A stretch of 64,000 nt of DNA from contig NC_088340.1 in assembly GCF_036884655.1 (NCBI RefSeq), forward strand, positions 3,363,001-3,427,000, written 5' to 3'. The position numbers and the translations under genes are program-made. Positions 1 through 12,762 of this stretch are shown here, piece by piece. Origin of the DNA: Musa acuminata AAA Group. Taxonomy: Eukaryota; Streptophyta; Magnoliopsida; Zingiberales; Musaceae. The number at the start of each line of letters is the position of its first letter. The stretch's first letter is position 1. The notes under the pieces are model-generated. The model was not told the DNA's origin and ran no database searches. It was given only the letters and a program-made list of their open reading frames with translations.

Positions 1-402
1 TATTAAAAATAAGCATAAAAACAAATCATTAAATCATTAATTACCACGACATATAAGCTAGTCTGTAACAAAGAATGGTGACGTAGATTGGTCCTGCACA
101 CTACGTCAGCTAAAATAGATTCATTACATCATACACTGCGTTAGTTGGCACGACATATAAGTTTCCCTCTCTCTCTCTCTTGCGCCTCCTTCCCCGCGAC
201 GTCCCAATCTCGACGTGCGGATTCCGTGCTTTGTATTCGTCTCCCTCTCTTTCACTTGGTTGGGTAGAGTAAACGTGACGGCAATTTTGATGGGAACACT
301 GCTGTCACTCGATTTGGATCGGCAAGCGGCGTCCCGGGGGCGGAAAAAGGTTCGGGCTTTTAGGGCAATGTGAAGGGCGGAGGAGCTCTGAGGTCGCCCG
401 CC
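1..402 (+). promoter_or_regulatory. upstream region and 5' leader of the VIN3-like gene
   Basis: AT-rich to about 160, then a short CT-rich stretch (about 165-181) of the kind common in plant 5' leaders, then GC-rich sequence up to the inferred start codon at 403. No clear TATA box could be fixed. The transcription start is not determinable from sequence alone. Confidence 0.4.
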
Positions 403-3400
403 ATGGATCCCCCTTTCTCCGGTAGCCGTCTCGTCCCTTTTCCCTTGCCGTTTATGATTCCTTTGTTGCGTTTTTTTGGCGATTGTTGCGCGGGGCGCTC
501 CCGATCTGCTTGTTATAACGGCGGATTTGACGGGGTTTCCGTCGAAGTTGGAACTCTCAAGGGTCTTCCGCGTTCTTGTGTGGTTCCTGCTCTGATCGAA
601 TTGGGATGTTAAGGGGCTCTTTGGCGAGATAAAAATTGGATTTTTATGGGGTCGCGAGTGGTTCGCTTTTGTTCCCTTTCGTGTAGTTCCATTTGCTTGT
701 TTGCTATCAAATCGATCAGCGGTTTGTGAAAGCTCCATTGGGAATGCTTATAATTGCCTAAGGAAAATAATAAACTCTTTTTTGCCTTTCTTCAGGAAAA
801 TAATAAAATGTGGTTTTAATTCATGAGGAGTTCTTTCTCTGATTACTTTTTTGCCTTTCTTCAGGTCCTGAAACATTTTGGGGTTCTGTGATAGATGGAG
901 TATCTTCCACTTCCACACAAGACTTCAAGTTTAAGCCATGCGTTTCCATGCTTCCATCAAATAGATAATGGTTTTATAAGTTGAGCATTTGCTTGCATCA
1001 AATAGTGCATTTATTTCACTCATGCACTCGAGCAGGAATGTACTGTTATTATCTTCAAATTACCTTTAATTTTCTTCAATAAGTTCATTTTGACCAGAGG
1101 TTTCTGCTTCGGTGGTATGATCCTCTGCCTGTTATACTACAGTTCTACAGTACTAAGGAAAAAAAAATTGCAGTCAATAGTTAGTCAGGGAATTCTACAG
1201 TAGTGTAAGTTTCATGAACACTAGATGGATCATCTTCTTTTATCATCCTACATTTTGGTTTCCTTCAAACATCGTATGCCATCGACATGTTTTAGATGCA
1301 TCGATCTTTCACTAAATCTGAGTTCGCTCTTCAGGATTTGCACTTGACCCATCTAAATGTAGCAAGTTGAGCATAGAGGAGAAGAGAGATCTCGTCCGCG
1401 AATTGTCAAAATGGCCTGAGAGTGCCTCTGAGAAGCTGCAGACATGGAGCCGGCGTGAGCTTTTGGAGATCCTGTGCACAGAGATAGGAAAGGAGAGGAA
1501 GTATACCAGCTTAACAAAACAGAAAATGATCGAATTCCTTTTCAGAGTTGTCTCTGAAAAAAGATCTGAAGAACCTGCAAAGGACGGGGATTTTGCTAAG
1601 GTTCCATCTACACTTGGTCCTCAAACTCCAGCAGCTAAGAGACACAGAAAGAACGAGCATCCATCGCGTTTAGCCTTCATCATGAACAACCACCTTCGGT
1701 CAAGTGACGCCGAACAAGTTCCAGAAAACACAAGACACTGCCTGAATTCAGCCTGCAGGGCTATTCTTAACATGGAAGACGCGTTCTGTAAGCGTTGCTC
1801 GTGTTGTATCTGTCGCGAGTATGATGACAACAAGGATCCTAGCCTTTGGTTGTTTTGTGGCTCAGAGACTCCTCCCCGAGCTGACTCTTGTGGCCTATCT
1901 TGTCATCTTGAGTGTGCTCTTAAGCATGAACGAGCAGGTATCATGAAGAGTGGGCAGTGTACAAGATTGGACGGGAGCTATTACTGTACAAACTGTGGAA
2001 AAGCTAATGACTTGATCGGGTAATTCCTTCGACATACTGCTAACTTGTTTACAATGATTTCCTTTACATGCATTTAGTCATTCATAATCGACGTTTCTTT
2101 GCAGTCTTCGTCTGAAAATCTCAGAATCTGTGTCTGATTAATACTGATGATGCATGCCTTTGATAGAACACAATAGCTGTCTTTGCACGAACAGTTTTCA
2201 TCCTATAATAGCTGTCTTTGCTTCACAACTGAAACATATAGCGCTTAGCGATATGTATGTAGGTCACATATCGAACAATTCTGATGGTTCACTTATAACC
2301 TTTCCCTTTTGGTTCTGCAGATGCTGGAAAAAGCAGCTCATGATTGCCAAGGATGCGCGTCGGGTCGATGTTTTGTGTTACCGGATTTCTCTTAGTCATA
2401 AACTTCTCGGAGCAACAGAGAAGTACCAAAGTTTGCACGAGATAGTTGACATGGCACGAAAGAAACTGGAGGCTGAGGTTGGGCCTATCGATGATTCATC
2501 AAACATGGCACGTGGAATTGTCAACCGGCTTTCTGTTGCCGCTGAAGTCCAGAAACTTTGTGCCCTTGCAGTAGACTTACTAGATTCGATGCACTCTAGT
2601 TCCTCATCAGCTAATGCTATAGTTCAACGTAAGCTTCTCAAAGCCTCAGATTTCTTGAACCTTTTCGGTATCTTTTTGATGCTATAGTCATTGTTTCCTT
2701 ATAATTGTTTGTTGTCTGCAGAAGCCGGTTCGGTATTCTCAAGCTTTATCAAATTTGAACGGATATCATCAACATCTGTTACTGTAGTTTTGGAATTAGA
2801 GAATAACACACCATTAGCTCAAGAACTAGCTGGTTTCAATTTGTGGCACCGAAAGGCTGCCATCTCAGAATACCCTGACAAACCATCATTTTCTCTATTG
2901 AATCCAGAGAAAAGGTTGGAAATAGCAGAACTTTCTCCAGCTACAGATTATATGTTTAAGGTAGTAGCTTTTAGCAATACCAGGGATCTCGATACATGGG
3001 AAGTTGGAGTTAAAACTGAAGGTATTGCACTGGAGAACTCTATCAACTTGTCATCGGAGATGACTGCATCAAAACCACACGGTCAAAGCCCAAAAACAAA
3101 CGGTAGCGGATCGTCTAATCCTTCTGAGGGAGACGAATATAATGCAAACACTACTGCATGTGCTGACTTGAATAAGCTGCCCAAAATTGATTTTGATGAC
3201 TGTGAGAAGCCTGAGATCCTCGAGACAGAAAAATCATCAGGTCATGGCCACCAAATGAGCAAGGGATGCATCGGTGGAGCCAGAGTTCTTCAGCCAGAGG
3301 AGTCACTAGGGCACTCTGATTCTGCATTAGATGAGGAACCAAACTCAACTGTTCTGATAGATTCCACTGACTTCTTGGAGAATAACCAGGCATCCGACGT

Positions 3401-3905
3401 CCAGAAATCAGAGAATGAATCTAACACTCGGGCTGTTGTCAGCGATATGGTGATTCTCCCTGCCACCCCATGCGGGGTGGAAACAGGAACACAAAGCCTT
3501 GAGAGGTGCAGCAAAGGGAAATCTGGTGTTGAAATATATGAGAATGGCTCGACGAAGGCAGATCGGGAACCAGGGAGTTCATCCGAGAAAAGAGGTGCAG
3601 GGAAAACTGAAGGCATCAACGTTAAGGACAGGTCATTGGAAGGGGCATACGAGTACTGCGTGAAGGTGATCAGATGGTTGGAATGCCAAGGGCACATCGA
3701 AACCAACTTCAGGGTGAAGTTCTTAACTTGGTTCAGCTTACGGGCAACCCTACAGGAGAGAAGAATTGTTAGCGTTTACATCAACACTTTGATCGATGAT
3801 CCTGCAAGCCTCGCAGGGCAGTTGGTGGACACCTTCTCGGAAGCCATCTGCAGCAAGAGGCCACCCACGACACCGACTGGCTTCTGCACAAAGCTTCAGC
3901 ATTGA
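403..3905 (+). CDS. VIN3-like protein (VIL/VEL family: PHD-like finger, FNIII, VID domains)
   Basis: Four coding exons: 403-421, 1335-2019, 2321-2628, 2722-3905, 2196 nt in all (731 aa). The 19-nt first exon encodes MDPPFS plus one base; the join gives [13 protein letters not shown], the usual start of this family. A Cys/His-rich PHD-type finger lies at about residues 140-230 ([11 protein letters not shown], then [18 protein letters not shown]). Exon 3 starts [20 protein letters not shown], the conserved post-PHD block. An FNIII fold spans about 343-435 ([18 protein letters not shown]). The C-terminal VID domain spans about 645-731 ([15 protein letters not shown]) and ends GFCTKLQH. Family members bind PRC2 and polymerise through VID, helping silence targets such as flowering repressors. 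All introns are GT-AG. The length and domain order match VIL2/VEL1 and its rice relative; which paralogue cannot be decided here. Confidence 0.93.
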
Positions 3906-6794
3906 GACAATTGTTAGATGCAGATCATTGCATTAATTTAATTATTCGACAAATATGAGTATTCGTGGATCAGCAGTTTCAGGTCCATTCATATTGTTGC
4001 CCATTGACAATCACACTTTATATGCACTCAGGACTAGTCTTCATTAAGAGGACACTACTGTCGTCTTAATGCTCTTCTGTTCGTATTGACACTATGGCAC
4101 TGCTCTTCGTTAAAGGTCCCAACTTTTTCTGTATGTTGAACCAATCCCTAAACTTAATGCAGACATCCATCGTGCTGGTTGACATATCACAGGTTTACAT
4201 CGTACCTCAGAAAAAGATTATTTCTTTTTTTTTCTTTAGATATATGTTTATGCTAATCAACCATTGTGGATATCCTATTCTATTTTCTTCAGGGTTTGAT
4301 CTTGTGTTTAGCTAAATTCGCATTGTTAAACGAGAGACCCCGAGCCCATTAGGTGTTTGTCGGGATGCCAACCCGAGCATCTTCGATGATCAAACAGGTA
4401 AAAAAGAACAGCAGAAAAAAAAAGATGGAAATGGAGTTCAAAAGAAGATGAGATCGGTACAATTCTTAAGGCGCAACAAAGGCATGAAAGTTCTCCAAAT
4501 TACATCTACAAACAAAATTGAAACACAATTCAGATAAATTAACACTAAAAACTCCTTTCTTGAAAACAAAAAGAATTTAACATGGTTCCCTCAATCACAC
4601 AGGATCTGAAAAAGGATTATTTTCTATAATATAGAAACTTCCTACGCCATGCACGAAAATGAAAAAGAAAAAGTGCTGCACAAGACAAGCGGAGACATAT
4701 ACATGTTAAGTTTGAAAATGATGTGCTGTATGTCAGAGAAATATTATGCTGAGTTCCGATACATCATTTCCTATAAGTTAGGCATTAGGTTAGACAAGAA
4801 AGAGACTAAAATTTTCATCAATGAACATGTCATGAAATAGGCAGGAACTTTAACAGTGTTATTTTCTTGAATTGCAGAAATCCCAGATAATTCCACTGCA
4901 CCTGATGATTACTGAGTAAATGACAATGGGTGGGTGTCAGCTTCTTACCTCTTTAGGGCTGGGTTCTTGTGCAACGGATCGGAATAACAAGCAAAATGTC
5001 AGCATTCAAAAATAAAGATAAAGCCACACCAACAATTTCTTAGGACTCACCAAAATATATGAAACAGCGGGCATCTTGTCCAATAGGTAAGACTGACTTG
5101 AACACATCTGCAGTCATGAGAGGCAGAGGGCAGAAGATGAAACAAAGCAAAACTCTTAATCTAGCATCCTATAAATGTTTCAACAAGTAATAACACTAAG
5201 GCAAGGCTTAAATGTTATAATATATATAATGGATAGAAGATGATATCACACAATCATGACTGACCACATCCCTGGATCAAATTCAGAAAATGAAGACTTG
5301 CAACTTTTCCCAACTCAACAGCTTGATTTCAGAATCTGAAATAACAGAAATATGAAAATCAGTAACTTTATGAAAAACAACATCTTTTCAGGTGGTAAGG
5401 AAACCTATGCTAAAAGCAAAAAATGCAAAAGGGATCAAATTGAAGTATTTATTGATAAAGCAAGACAAGTATAACAAACGAAGTTCTTTTAGTGATGCCT
5501 TTTTTAATCAACAGAACAAATACTACGAAGAAAATAATGATAAATAGGTTCCAATAGTGATTGTAAAAAATTTGAAGGAAAGAACATGTCACTTAATGTT
5601 AAGTGATTGGCATGCATCTGTTAAGGATGAAATAAGAGCACAATACAAAATTTCCTTTCAGTCTTGGAATAATGTCAGGCTACGCATGCGCTTCCACCAT
5701 GTCTGAACAAGCTCAAGACATAACCAGTACATACAAAAGACAAACCGAATTAAGCTAAAGGTTCAATACTCATATTTATAAGAAAGCTTAGTTAATAGCT
5801 ATAATCCCAATCGAAAACCATAACTGATGAAACAAACACAACTCTCTCCCGAAAGGGACACTTATATAACCCATGAAAAAAAGTCTCCCATGGGCTAGGA
5901 GCCTCAGTTGAAACTGTTACTCTATCAGTGTCGACAGACGCCTCTTCCCACTGTTAACTTTATAAAATTGTTGGTTCTAAAGTGTAAGGATTAAACAATC
6001 TACATTTTCTGTTACTGGTTAACTGCTCTTCTCCATGGATATATGCCGTATATAATATTTATTTTCACACTAAAACTTATATGATACATATTTCACAACA
6101 GCCTCAATAACATGGAAACCAAATTTCACTTATCAATATCTGAATCAGACAGCAATTTACAAGGGACATTGGTCAAAGCATTACTAGAACCCCTTTTGTT
6201 TAGTATGTTCTCAAATCTACTTGTGATGTGTTGTGAACTCACAATCAACTATAGTGCACTCATAGATCTTGATGTCGCTCAAGAAAGTGTATGCCCATCC
6301 CTGAACTAATGCTATGTATTTCTAGTTCCTGTGTCAAAAGCTTGTCCAGAAAATTTGGAAGTGTATAACCAGAGTAATTATATGTATTACACAATCCTAG
6401 CAATTTGTGCCGCCGACATGCTACACAATGAATCTAGATTAACACACTTGGTCTTCACAATGTATAGTAGTGGCTCTATCTAGCGGCCATTGCTCCAGAA
6501 CATCAAAAGATCGATGGGAAAAAGCACATCAACTCCTTACACCAAATGCAAATCCTATTTCAAGATTAAATTCACAACCTAAGATACCTCAAGCAATTTT
6601 TTTTTTATAGTAAAGAACTCAAATAATTTCATTAACTCTATGGAAAATCACACAATTTAGTAGCTATATAGCAAGAAGAACCAAAATGTTACGGATTTAG
6701 AAACGGAAGTAAAAGTTCAATGGCAAAGTAAATAAATAAAAACTGAAATGAGGGCAAGACACAAGCCCTAACCTTTTCGGCCGGATATCAGATT
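3906..6794. other. intergenic stretch, no gene resolved
   Basis: AT-rich DNA between the VIN3-like gene end and the stop of the minus-strand snRNP gene. It should contain both 3' UTRs. Open frames are short and resemble no family I recognise. A 57-nt open segment on the minus strand (5051-5107) has consensus-like splice signals on both sides and is reported as a finding. No RNA gene or repeat array was seen. Confidence 0.5.
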
Positions 6795-7364
6795 TTAGCG
6801 GTTCGGCTCCGGGGGCAAGGGCCGATTAAACCCTCCCCTCCTATTCATGTACTGCCTCGGTTGCCGCTTAGTCACCGCCCTCACCCCACTCACGTCGTTG
6901 CCTGCCACCGGCTTCCCTTTGGTGGAATCAAACCCTAGCGGGATCCCTAGCATCTTCATCATCTCCACCTCGTCGGGGTCCGCGTCCGTCGGCGCTGCTG
7001 CCTCTCCGTCCCTTTGATCGTCGCCCGCCTGCTTCTTCTGCTCCTTAGGGCCGCCTTCGGCGTGTTCCGAGGCGGAGGAGCGGCGGCGGTCGCGATCGTC
7101 ATCGCTGCCCTCCCGGCGGCGCTTGTGGCGGTGGGTGTCTGGGGAAGGTGAGCGGCGGTGGTGGCGGCGGCGGTGGCGCTCGGCCGAACGGGAGCGGGAC
7201 CTCGACAGGGACCTGGATCGCGACCGCTTCCGGTGGTCTCGATCTCTGTTCCGTTCCCTATCTCGATCTCGGTTTCGATCTCTCTCGCGGTCGCGATCCC
7301 TGTCCCTGTCCCTCTCTCGGTCGCGGTCCCGAAGCTTCTCCCTCTCCCTTCGCCTCTCCGACAT
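6795..7364 (-). CDS. U4/U6.U5 small nuclear ribonucleoprotein 27 kDa protein (SNRNP27-like)
   Basis: Single-exon frame of 189 aa. The start is placed at MSERRREREK (7364), because the 41 residues upstream in the same frame look like leader sequence and not like the family. The N-terminal half is a long Arg/Asp/Glu and Arg/Ser dipeptide region (RDRDRERD, then SRSRSLSRSRS, RRRHHRRSPSPD). The C-terminal third carries the diagnostic SNRNP27 block: EVEMMKMLGIPLGFDSTKGK, then RQPRQYMNRRGGFNRPLPPE and a terminal NR. The human counterpart is an SR-like component of the tri-snRNP that acts in pre-catalytic spliceosome assembly in the nucleus. It lies head to tail with the RPA32 gene on the same strand, about 745 bp downstream of that gene's stop. 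The opposite strand is also open through the repeat, which is only a consequence of the R/D/S codon pattern. Confidence 0.92.
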   Translation of the reverse strand: MSERRREREKLRDRDRERDRDRDRDRERDRNRDRDRERNRDRDHRKRSRSRSLSRSRSRSAERHRRRHHRRSPSPDTHRHKRRREGSDDDRDRRRSSASEHAEGGPKEQKKQAGDDQRDGEAAAPTDADPDEVEMMKMLGIPLGFDSTKGKPVAGNDVSGVRAVTKRQPRQYMNRRGGFNRPLPPEPNR

Positions 7365-8108
7365 CTCCCTCACACCCCCGGAAGGAGTTTGAGCTGTGGA
7401 AATGAATACAGCGCTGCTCTTTTTATCGAAGGAAAGCCGCGCCAAACACGAAAAACTATCGGGGAAACGGGTCGGATGCGAATCCAAGACTGGAGAAACT
7501 ATACCCGGGTCCGATAATGATCGGCCATGAGCGTGGAGTTATTACAGTGCACGGATACCAGTTTTGTATTTTATTTAATTAAAATGGATGACGGTTATAT
7601 ATCAATCAACATGTAAGTGAATAATTAATATTCCTGCCAAAGAAGCCTTTCTAAGTATATATGGAAAAGGGAAAGATGACAATAAAATAAAATAATTCAT
7701 ACATACTCATTTACTTAGTTTATTAAATACATAAACTTTCTTTTGGTACATATTTATGTAATCACATCTGACTTAGAAAACAGAGGAAAAAGACTTCTTT
7801 TTGCCTATCTCATCGTCAGCCCAACACTTCAGCGTTGATACAAAGACATCCTCTGTAGACAAACACTGTATCATATATATATATATATATATATATATAA
7901 ACAAATCAATTTATCTTTTGAGAATCATGTCACTAAATCACTTGCAACACTTGCATCTTTATTTTGCAAATGATCACATTATTCCAACTTCCAACAAAAT
8001 TTGGCAGGGGAATAACAAAGTGGATGTATATGTTCCTGCAAAGAGACCCTATTTACACCTTTTCTTGTTTTTTATTCAGTCAAAGGTTAAAAAAACATCT
8101 GACGCATA
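7365..8108. other. spacer between the snRNP gene and the RPA32 gene, with an (AT)n microsatellite
   Basis: This stretch should hold the snRNP promoter and the RPA32 3' UTR. It is AT-rich beyond 7550 and carries an (AT)n run at about 7873-7899. No other gene was seen. Confidence 0.5.
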
Positions 8109-11100
8109 TCAACCATTGTATGCGGACTTGAAATGATATTCATCAACTGTAGAATAAATGTAGCCCACATCCACAAGATAGTTAATTGCATTGCTGCATT
8201 GGAAGATGGAAAATAAACATCACAGATCCTACCTTGGAATGTTGAAATTAAGATGAAATAAGAGACTCACATGACCGTATTCTTCGGTATCCCCAATTTT
8301 CTGACAATCTCATCAACGTGCAAACCATTTTCACGGCCTCTGATAACATAACATCTTTAGGTCAGGAAATCAAAAGCAACGTCTGGGATATAGGGACGGG
8401 TACATCTACTAAAGTAAGTCCACAAGAAAAAGAATTTAAAGGTAATTACACAAGATTTGTGTCTAATGTCTCTGCGGTAGTCATACAGAATACGAATTGT
8501 CACAAAGAAGAGTGAGACTATTGAGTTGCTGGATAGAGACTTCAAAAAGAAATTAAGGGAGGACAGAAGTGAAAACAACCAAATACAAAAGAACAAATGC
8601 ATTAATTTCCATGAGATGGCACAAAAGAAAAACAATAATACTATAGGAGGTAATTGCTTATATGCTGGCCTTCAGCGGGTGACAGATAACCATAACTAAT
8701 TAAAAAATAGAAAAAATAAGTGAAACGAACAGTTCTCTTGTAGAAAGAGCCTACTAATGCAATTGCTTCCAAATCACAATGGAGAGACCAGCGAGTATAA
8801 AGCACTACAAATATACATATATCCATATCTAGATAATAAGGAAATATCTACACACAGCACAAGCAACAAGTTTTGCCTGCTTCGGCACCTTAATGACGTT
8901 TTAGAATAGAAGTTAATGTAGAGAGAGACCATAAGCAACATTGCAAGAAACAATTTATAATAGACTTCTTCAAGATTTCATTTTCTGCAGGCTCATATAT
9001 ATATATATAACAACGCAGATGAGTAGCATAACTTACAGGTTTGCTGGCTCTTGGAAAACCCCCCAAACAATGTTGCAAATGTTGTTCCCAGGTCCATCCA
9101 TGGCTACATAAGCAGAAAACTGACCAGGAAAACTAAGGATGGTTACCCTAATTGCTAGTGTCTCATGAATCTTTGGTAAACTAATAAAGCTCAGTCATAC
9201 TAGGAAGAAGAAAAGAAATTGAGTTTTAGGACAAGTCACTTGGTGGGAAAAAGGAGCTGGGTATTCTTTTGCTCCATTAGGAAAAGATGAGGCCGCAGTT
9301 AGATTTGTTGGTATCTGAGCAGAACCTCCTCCCTGTTCAAATGAAAAGAAAAGGACATTGATTCAAGCTTTTCAACCATTTGAACGGTTAATGTCTAGAC
9401 ACACAGGCATCACCACAAAAGATAGGATATATTGCATATCACTATTTTCTGTAAGCTACATGGTGGATATGTTAGCACGAAGGCATTGTCACAATTTCAA
9501 ATGTGTTTCGCAAGTACCATTATTTTCTTGACATCCATATGTACAAATATGCATTCGATGAAGTGGAGCACAACCTCATTGAAGTCATTCACAGGCCTGA
9601 AAAGAAAAGGTATCCCGAGGGTGTAATTTCTCCCAACAAAATGATGCAACAGATTGAAATTGCATGGTTCTGTAAATAAGGTTTTTTTTTCTTTGAACTG
9701 CAGTATGCAATTCATGATTTCCTCACTAATAGAGGAATATCCACTAGTTGAACTCTTAAAATAACAAACCGTCAAGAAGAACCTAAATACAGCATAATCT
9801 ACCTGGTTTCTTTACCCTATATTTCAACCAAACTAAGCAAGCAAGCAGATAGTGCTAAATAAGTATCCTAATGGAAAAAAAAAGGAAAGGAAGAGGCTGA
9901 TCATGATTGAAGAATCTAAAATTCCAGCTTTTTATCATAGTTGTTCGGCTACATATAGACAATTCTGATACAGATTTCCACAAACCAAGGGAAGATGCCA
10001 TCACTCAATCAAAGTAGGCAAATCAAAATTATCAATATCCTTGGGACTGTGTGCATTGAATTTTTTATGGTCTACAAGCCTCAAAGTTTGAAATGGCACT
10101 AATGAAAGATTCTCTTTACTTGAGACTGCCAAACTGAAGATGGATGTGATAACTGTAGGTTTATCAAATTAAGTCACGTCAAACATTAATCATGGCCAAT
10201 GCTTAATCAACTTAAAAAACAGAATACTAAGATTACAGGGCCTCTACATATTATCATACTAAAGACTTTGTTGTCAATTGGTTGATTACAAGTACATCTA
10301 GTCTTACACAACATCAACATTGTTGTCTCATCAAATTCTAGAATCATGGAGCACAACTCAAAGCCTTCCAGAAAAGGAATGAGCACTGTAAAACCCATTA
10401 TCTAACTTATTACCATTTAGTAGTTATGTGAATTTCCTAGTCTCTGGATCATTCAAGGTATATGTAGTAAATTAGTCTTTCATCCTTCTGAGTATTACGT
10501 AACATAGGTTTACCTTGTTATAACAGACAGATTTGAGAAATAAAGGTGAGAACAGACAAGGAACATAAGAACAACTATACATACTCCCTAGGCAGTTCAT
10601 TTATTCTATACCACACATATAACACAAGATCCTTGTATTGACAGGGATAGACCACCAGGAAGCAAAACAAATAGCAAGCCCTGATAGGGCTTATGGTTTT
10701 TGTAGCATGTTTGTAAGCAACAATTATACAGCAAGCAGAAGCTACATGGAGTCAAGGGAATATAGTTAAGACTTAATATACACCAAAGGAATGTAGCTAA
10801 ATTATAGCATTCAACAAAAAGATAATGGTTAAACCAAAGTAAAATACGAAGGCACTGTCTTAATTGCAGATTAGAACAGCACATAAACGTCACATCATAC
10901 AAGAAGATTCAGGTGTCTTACCGAACCGAAAATGCAGATGCATGCCTTTTGCTGTGGAATCCTTTCAAATGACCATGAACTTTTACATAAATCCCATTTC
11001 TTTAGCATCAAAAAGAGTATACCAACATAAAGTAAGGCTCTTATTAGAAAGACTAAGACATTAAAATATTCTTAATTCGAAAAAGAACCATTACGCAGCA

Positions 11101-11723
11101 CCTACTGGATAGCTGTCACTTCATTCGCATCAGGGGCTTCATTAATCCTATAGAATCGGTCAGCAAGAAGTACGTACCAACATCATTGTTCAGTTTATGA
11201 AAAATAAATTAAACAAAAATTACATGAGAAAATGATCACCATCTATTGATGTCAATCCGACCGGTTCCATCATCAAGCGTGAAGGTGACATCAGTGACCC
11301 TCTCCACCTTATTCATCACCAATCCCAAAAGCCGAACCTACAGTCGCCCAATCAAACCCCAGTCGATTCACTGTTAGCTCCGGATAAGGGGTTTTAAGAG
11401 GTAGGGTTTGATCGAGAAAGAACAAGGATCGGATCACATTAGTGACATCAACTCCATCAATGGAGAGCGCGGATTTGTCGACGCCGGAGTGGTAGGCAGC
11501 GGCAATCTGCTTCGCCGTCAGCGGGAGCACTCCTTGAGACCCACGATTCTGCGACGAGTAGCGGCGATGGGAGTGCTAATGCCATAGATCGAGAAAGGGA
11601 GGATCCGTGAGGTACCTTGGCGGGGTATGAGGGGTCGGCGGCGATCTGGGTGCCCGGAGTGGGCATGAAAGCGGTTCCGGTGAAGAGGCGAGGCGGAGCT
11701 CCATGGAACTGCCTCTGGATCAT
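8109..11723 (-). CDS. RPA2: Replication protein A 32 kDa subunit (RPA2/RPA32)
   Basis: Ten exons, in coding order 11723-11616, 11548-11438, 11337-11240, 11147-11106, 10999-10922, 9596-9518, 9332-9240, 9119-9037, 8339-8271, 8193-8109; 846 nt, 281 aa, frame kept at every join. Landmarks: LPLTAKQIAAAYHSGVDKS, then the OB fold with LLGLVMNKVERVTDVTF and DDGTGRIDINRW (about 74-106), GIYVKVHGHLKGF, RPVNDFNEVVLHFIECIFVH, and the C-terminal winged helix HVDEIVRKLGIPKNTV ... YIYSTVDEYHFKSA. RPA32 is the middle subunit of the heterotrimer that coats single-stranded DNA in replication, repair and meiosis. The start is taken at MIQRQFHG; an in-frame ATG 35 codons upstream (11828) is less likely because the added residues are not family-like. 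The donor of exon 2 is GTGATC and of exon 3 GTGATC, both non-ideal but giving a perfect protein join. The N-terminus is unusually poor in serine. Confidence 0.94.
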
Positions 11724-11900
11724 TGCCGCTATTTCTATGTAGAGATTCAACGGAAAAGCTGCGCCTAAACGCAGGTTGTTAGGAAGAGGAACGACGAAAA
11801 ACGATCGACTCCTAAAATGCGTAGGCATCGGATGGCGGGAGAAGTGGAGTATTTATTTTATATATAGGAGTGCAAATTACTTATATACCCCTCTACATGT

Positions 11901-11940
<40 letters not shown>

Positions 11941-12762
11941 TAAAAATTAAGAACTAAATATATAACATCACCAACCAGTGCAAAAAGGGACCAATAAACC
12001 CAATCAAACAGGGTTAAGTAGGCATTCCAAAACCTCCACTGAGTTGAGACACTAATGATGCAACACAAAGAAAGACCAACAGTTTGTATACTTAATGTTT
12101 AAGGATATTAAACACACAGACTTCATATCATTAATTACTTACAACCATGACACAATGAAAAACTGCAACCATGATTGATGGCAGCCAAAGGCCAAGTAGC
12201 AATGCATTTTTCTTGTCACTATCTTAGCAATGATCCATAGTAGCACTCGAACTCTGTAAAAAGGCATAATATAATAGGGAATCAAAGTATTTAAGAAAAT
12301 ATTAAGTAAATAGGATATTCATATTACAGGGAAGAGCTGTTTATGTCATACAAAAAGCAAACTGTGACTATTTTGATTGCTTTTGGAGAGATGAGTTGAT
12401 AAATTTTCAAAGACAGTTCACATCACTGATACCCAAAGGAGCAAATATCAACATGCAAACAATGGAAAACATTTGCAGAGGAACTTATTTATTGTATATT
12501 CTATCCCCCTAAAATGGACTGACCACTGCCCAAAGGACCAATTTGTCAGTAATGCATTGACTGCTTCGAAGCATTGATACACTATCATAAACTGCATTCA
12601 TCAGACATGTTTTTAACTCTATAATCCACACACCAGTGTTGAAAAAGTTTGCTGCTGCATGACAAAAACACAATAACAGTTTCAGAAATAAGCAAATGAA
12701 AGGAAGAAATGGAGATAATAATTTACTTCACTGAGATAATAATTTACCTCACTGGTAAGTTA
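11724..12762. other. spacer with (AT)n microsatellite
   Basis: Holds the RPA32 promoter and the 3' UTR of the next minus-strand gene. A pure AT dinucleotide run lies at about 11909-11936. No coding exon was recognised. Confidence 0.5.

Noticed and set aside
124..738. 204-aa minus-strand frame over the VIN3-like leader
   Set aside because: Low-complexity composition, no family features, overlaps the leader and first intron of a well-supported gene.
7123..7517. Plus-strand frames of 85-119 aa with Arg/Ser or Pro/Val repeats
   Set aside because: Antisense shadows of the RD/RS dipeptide region of the snRNP 27 kDa gene.
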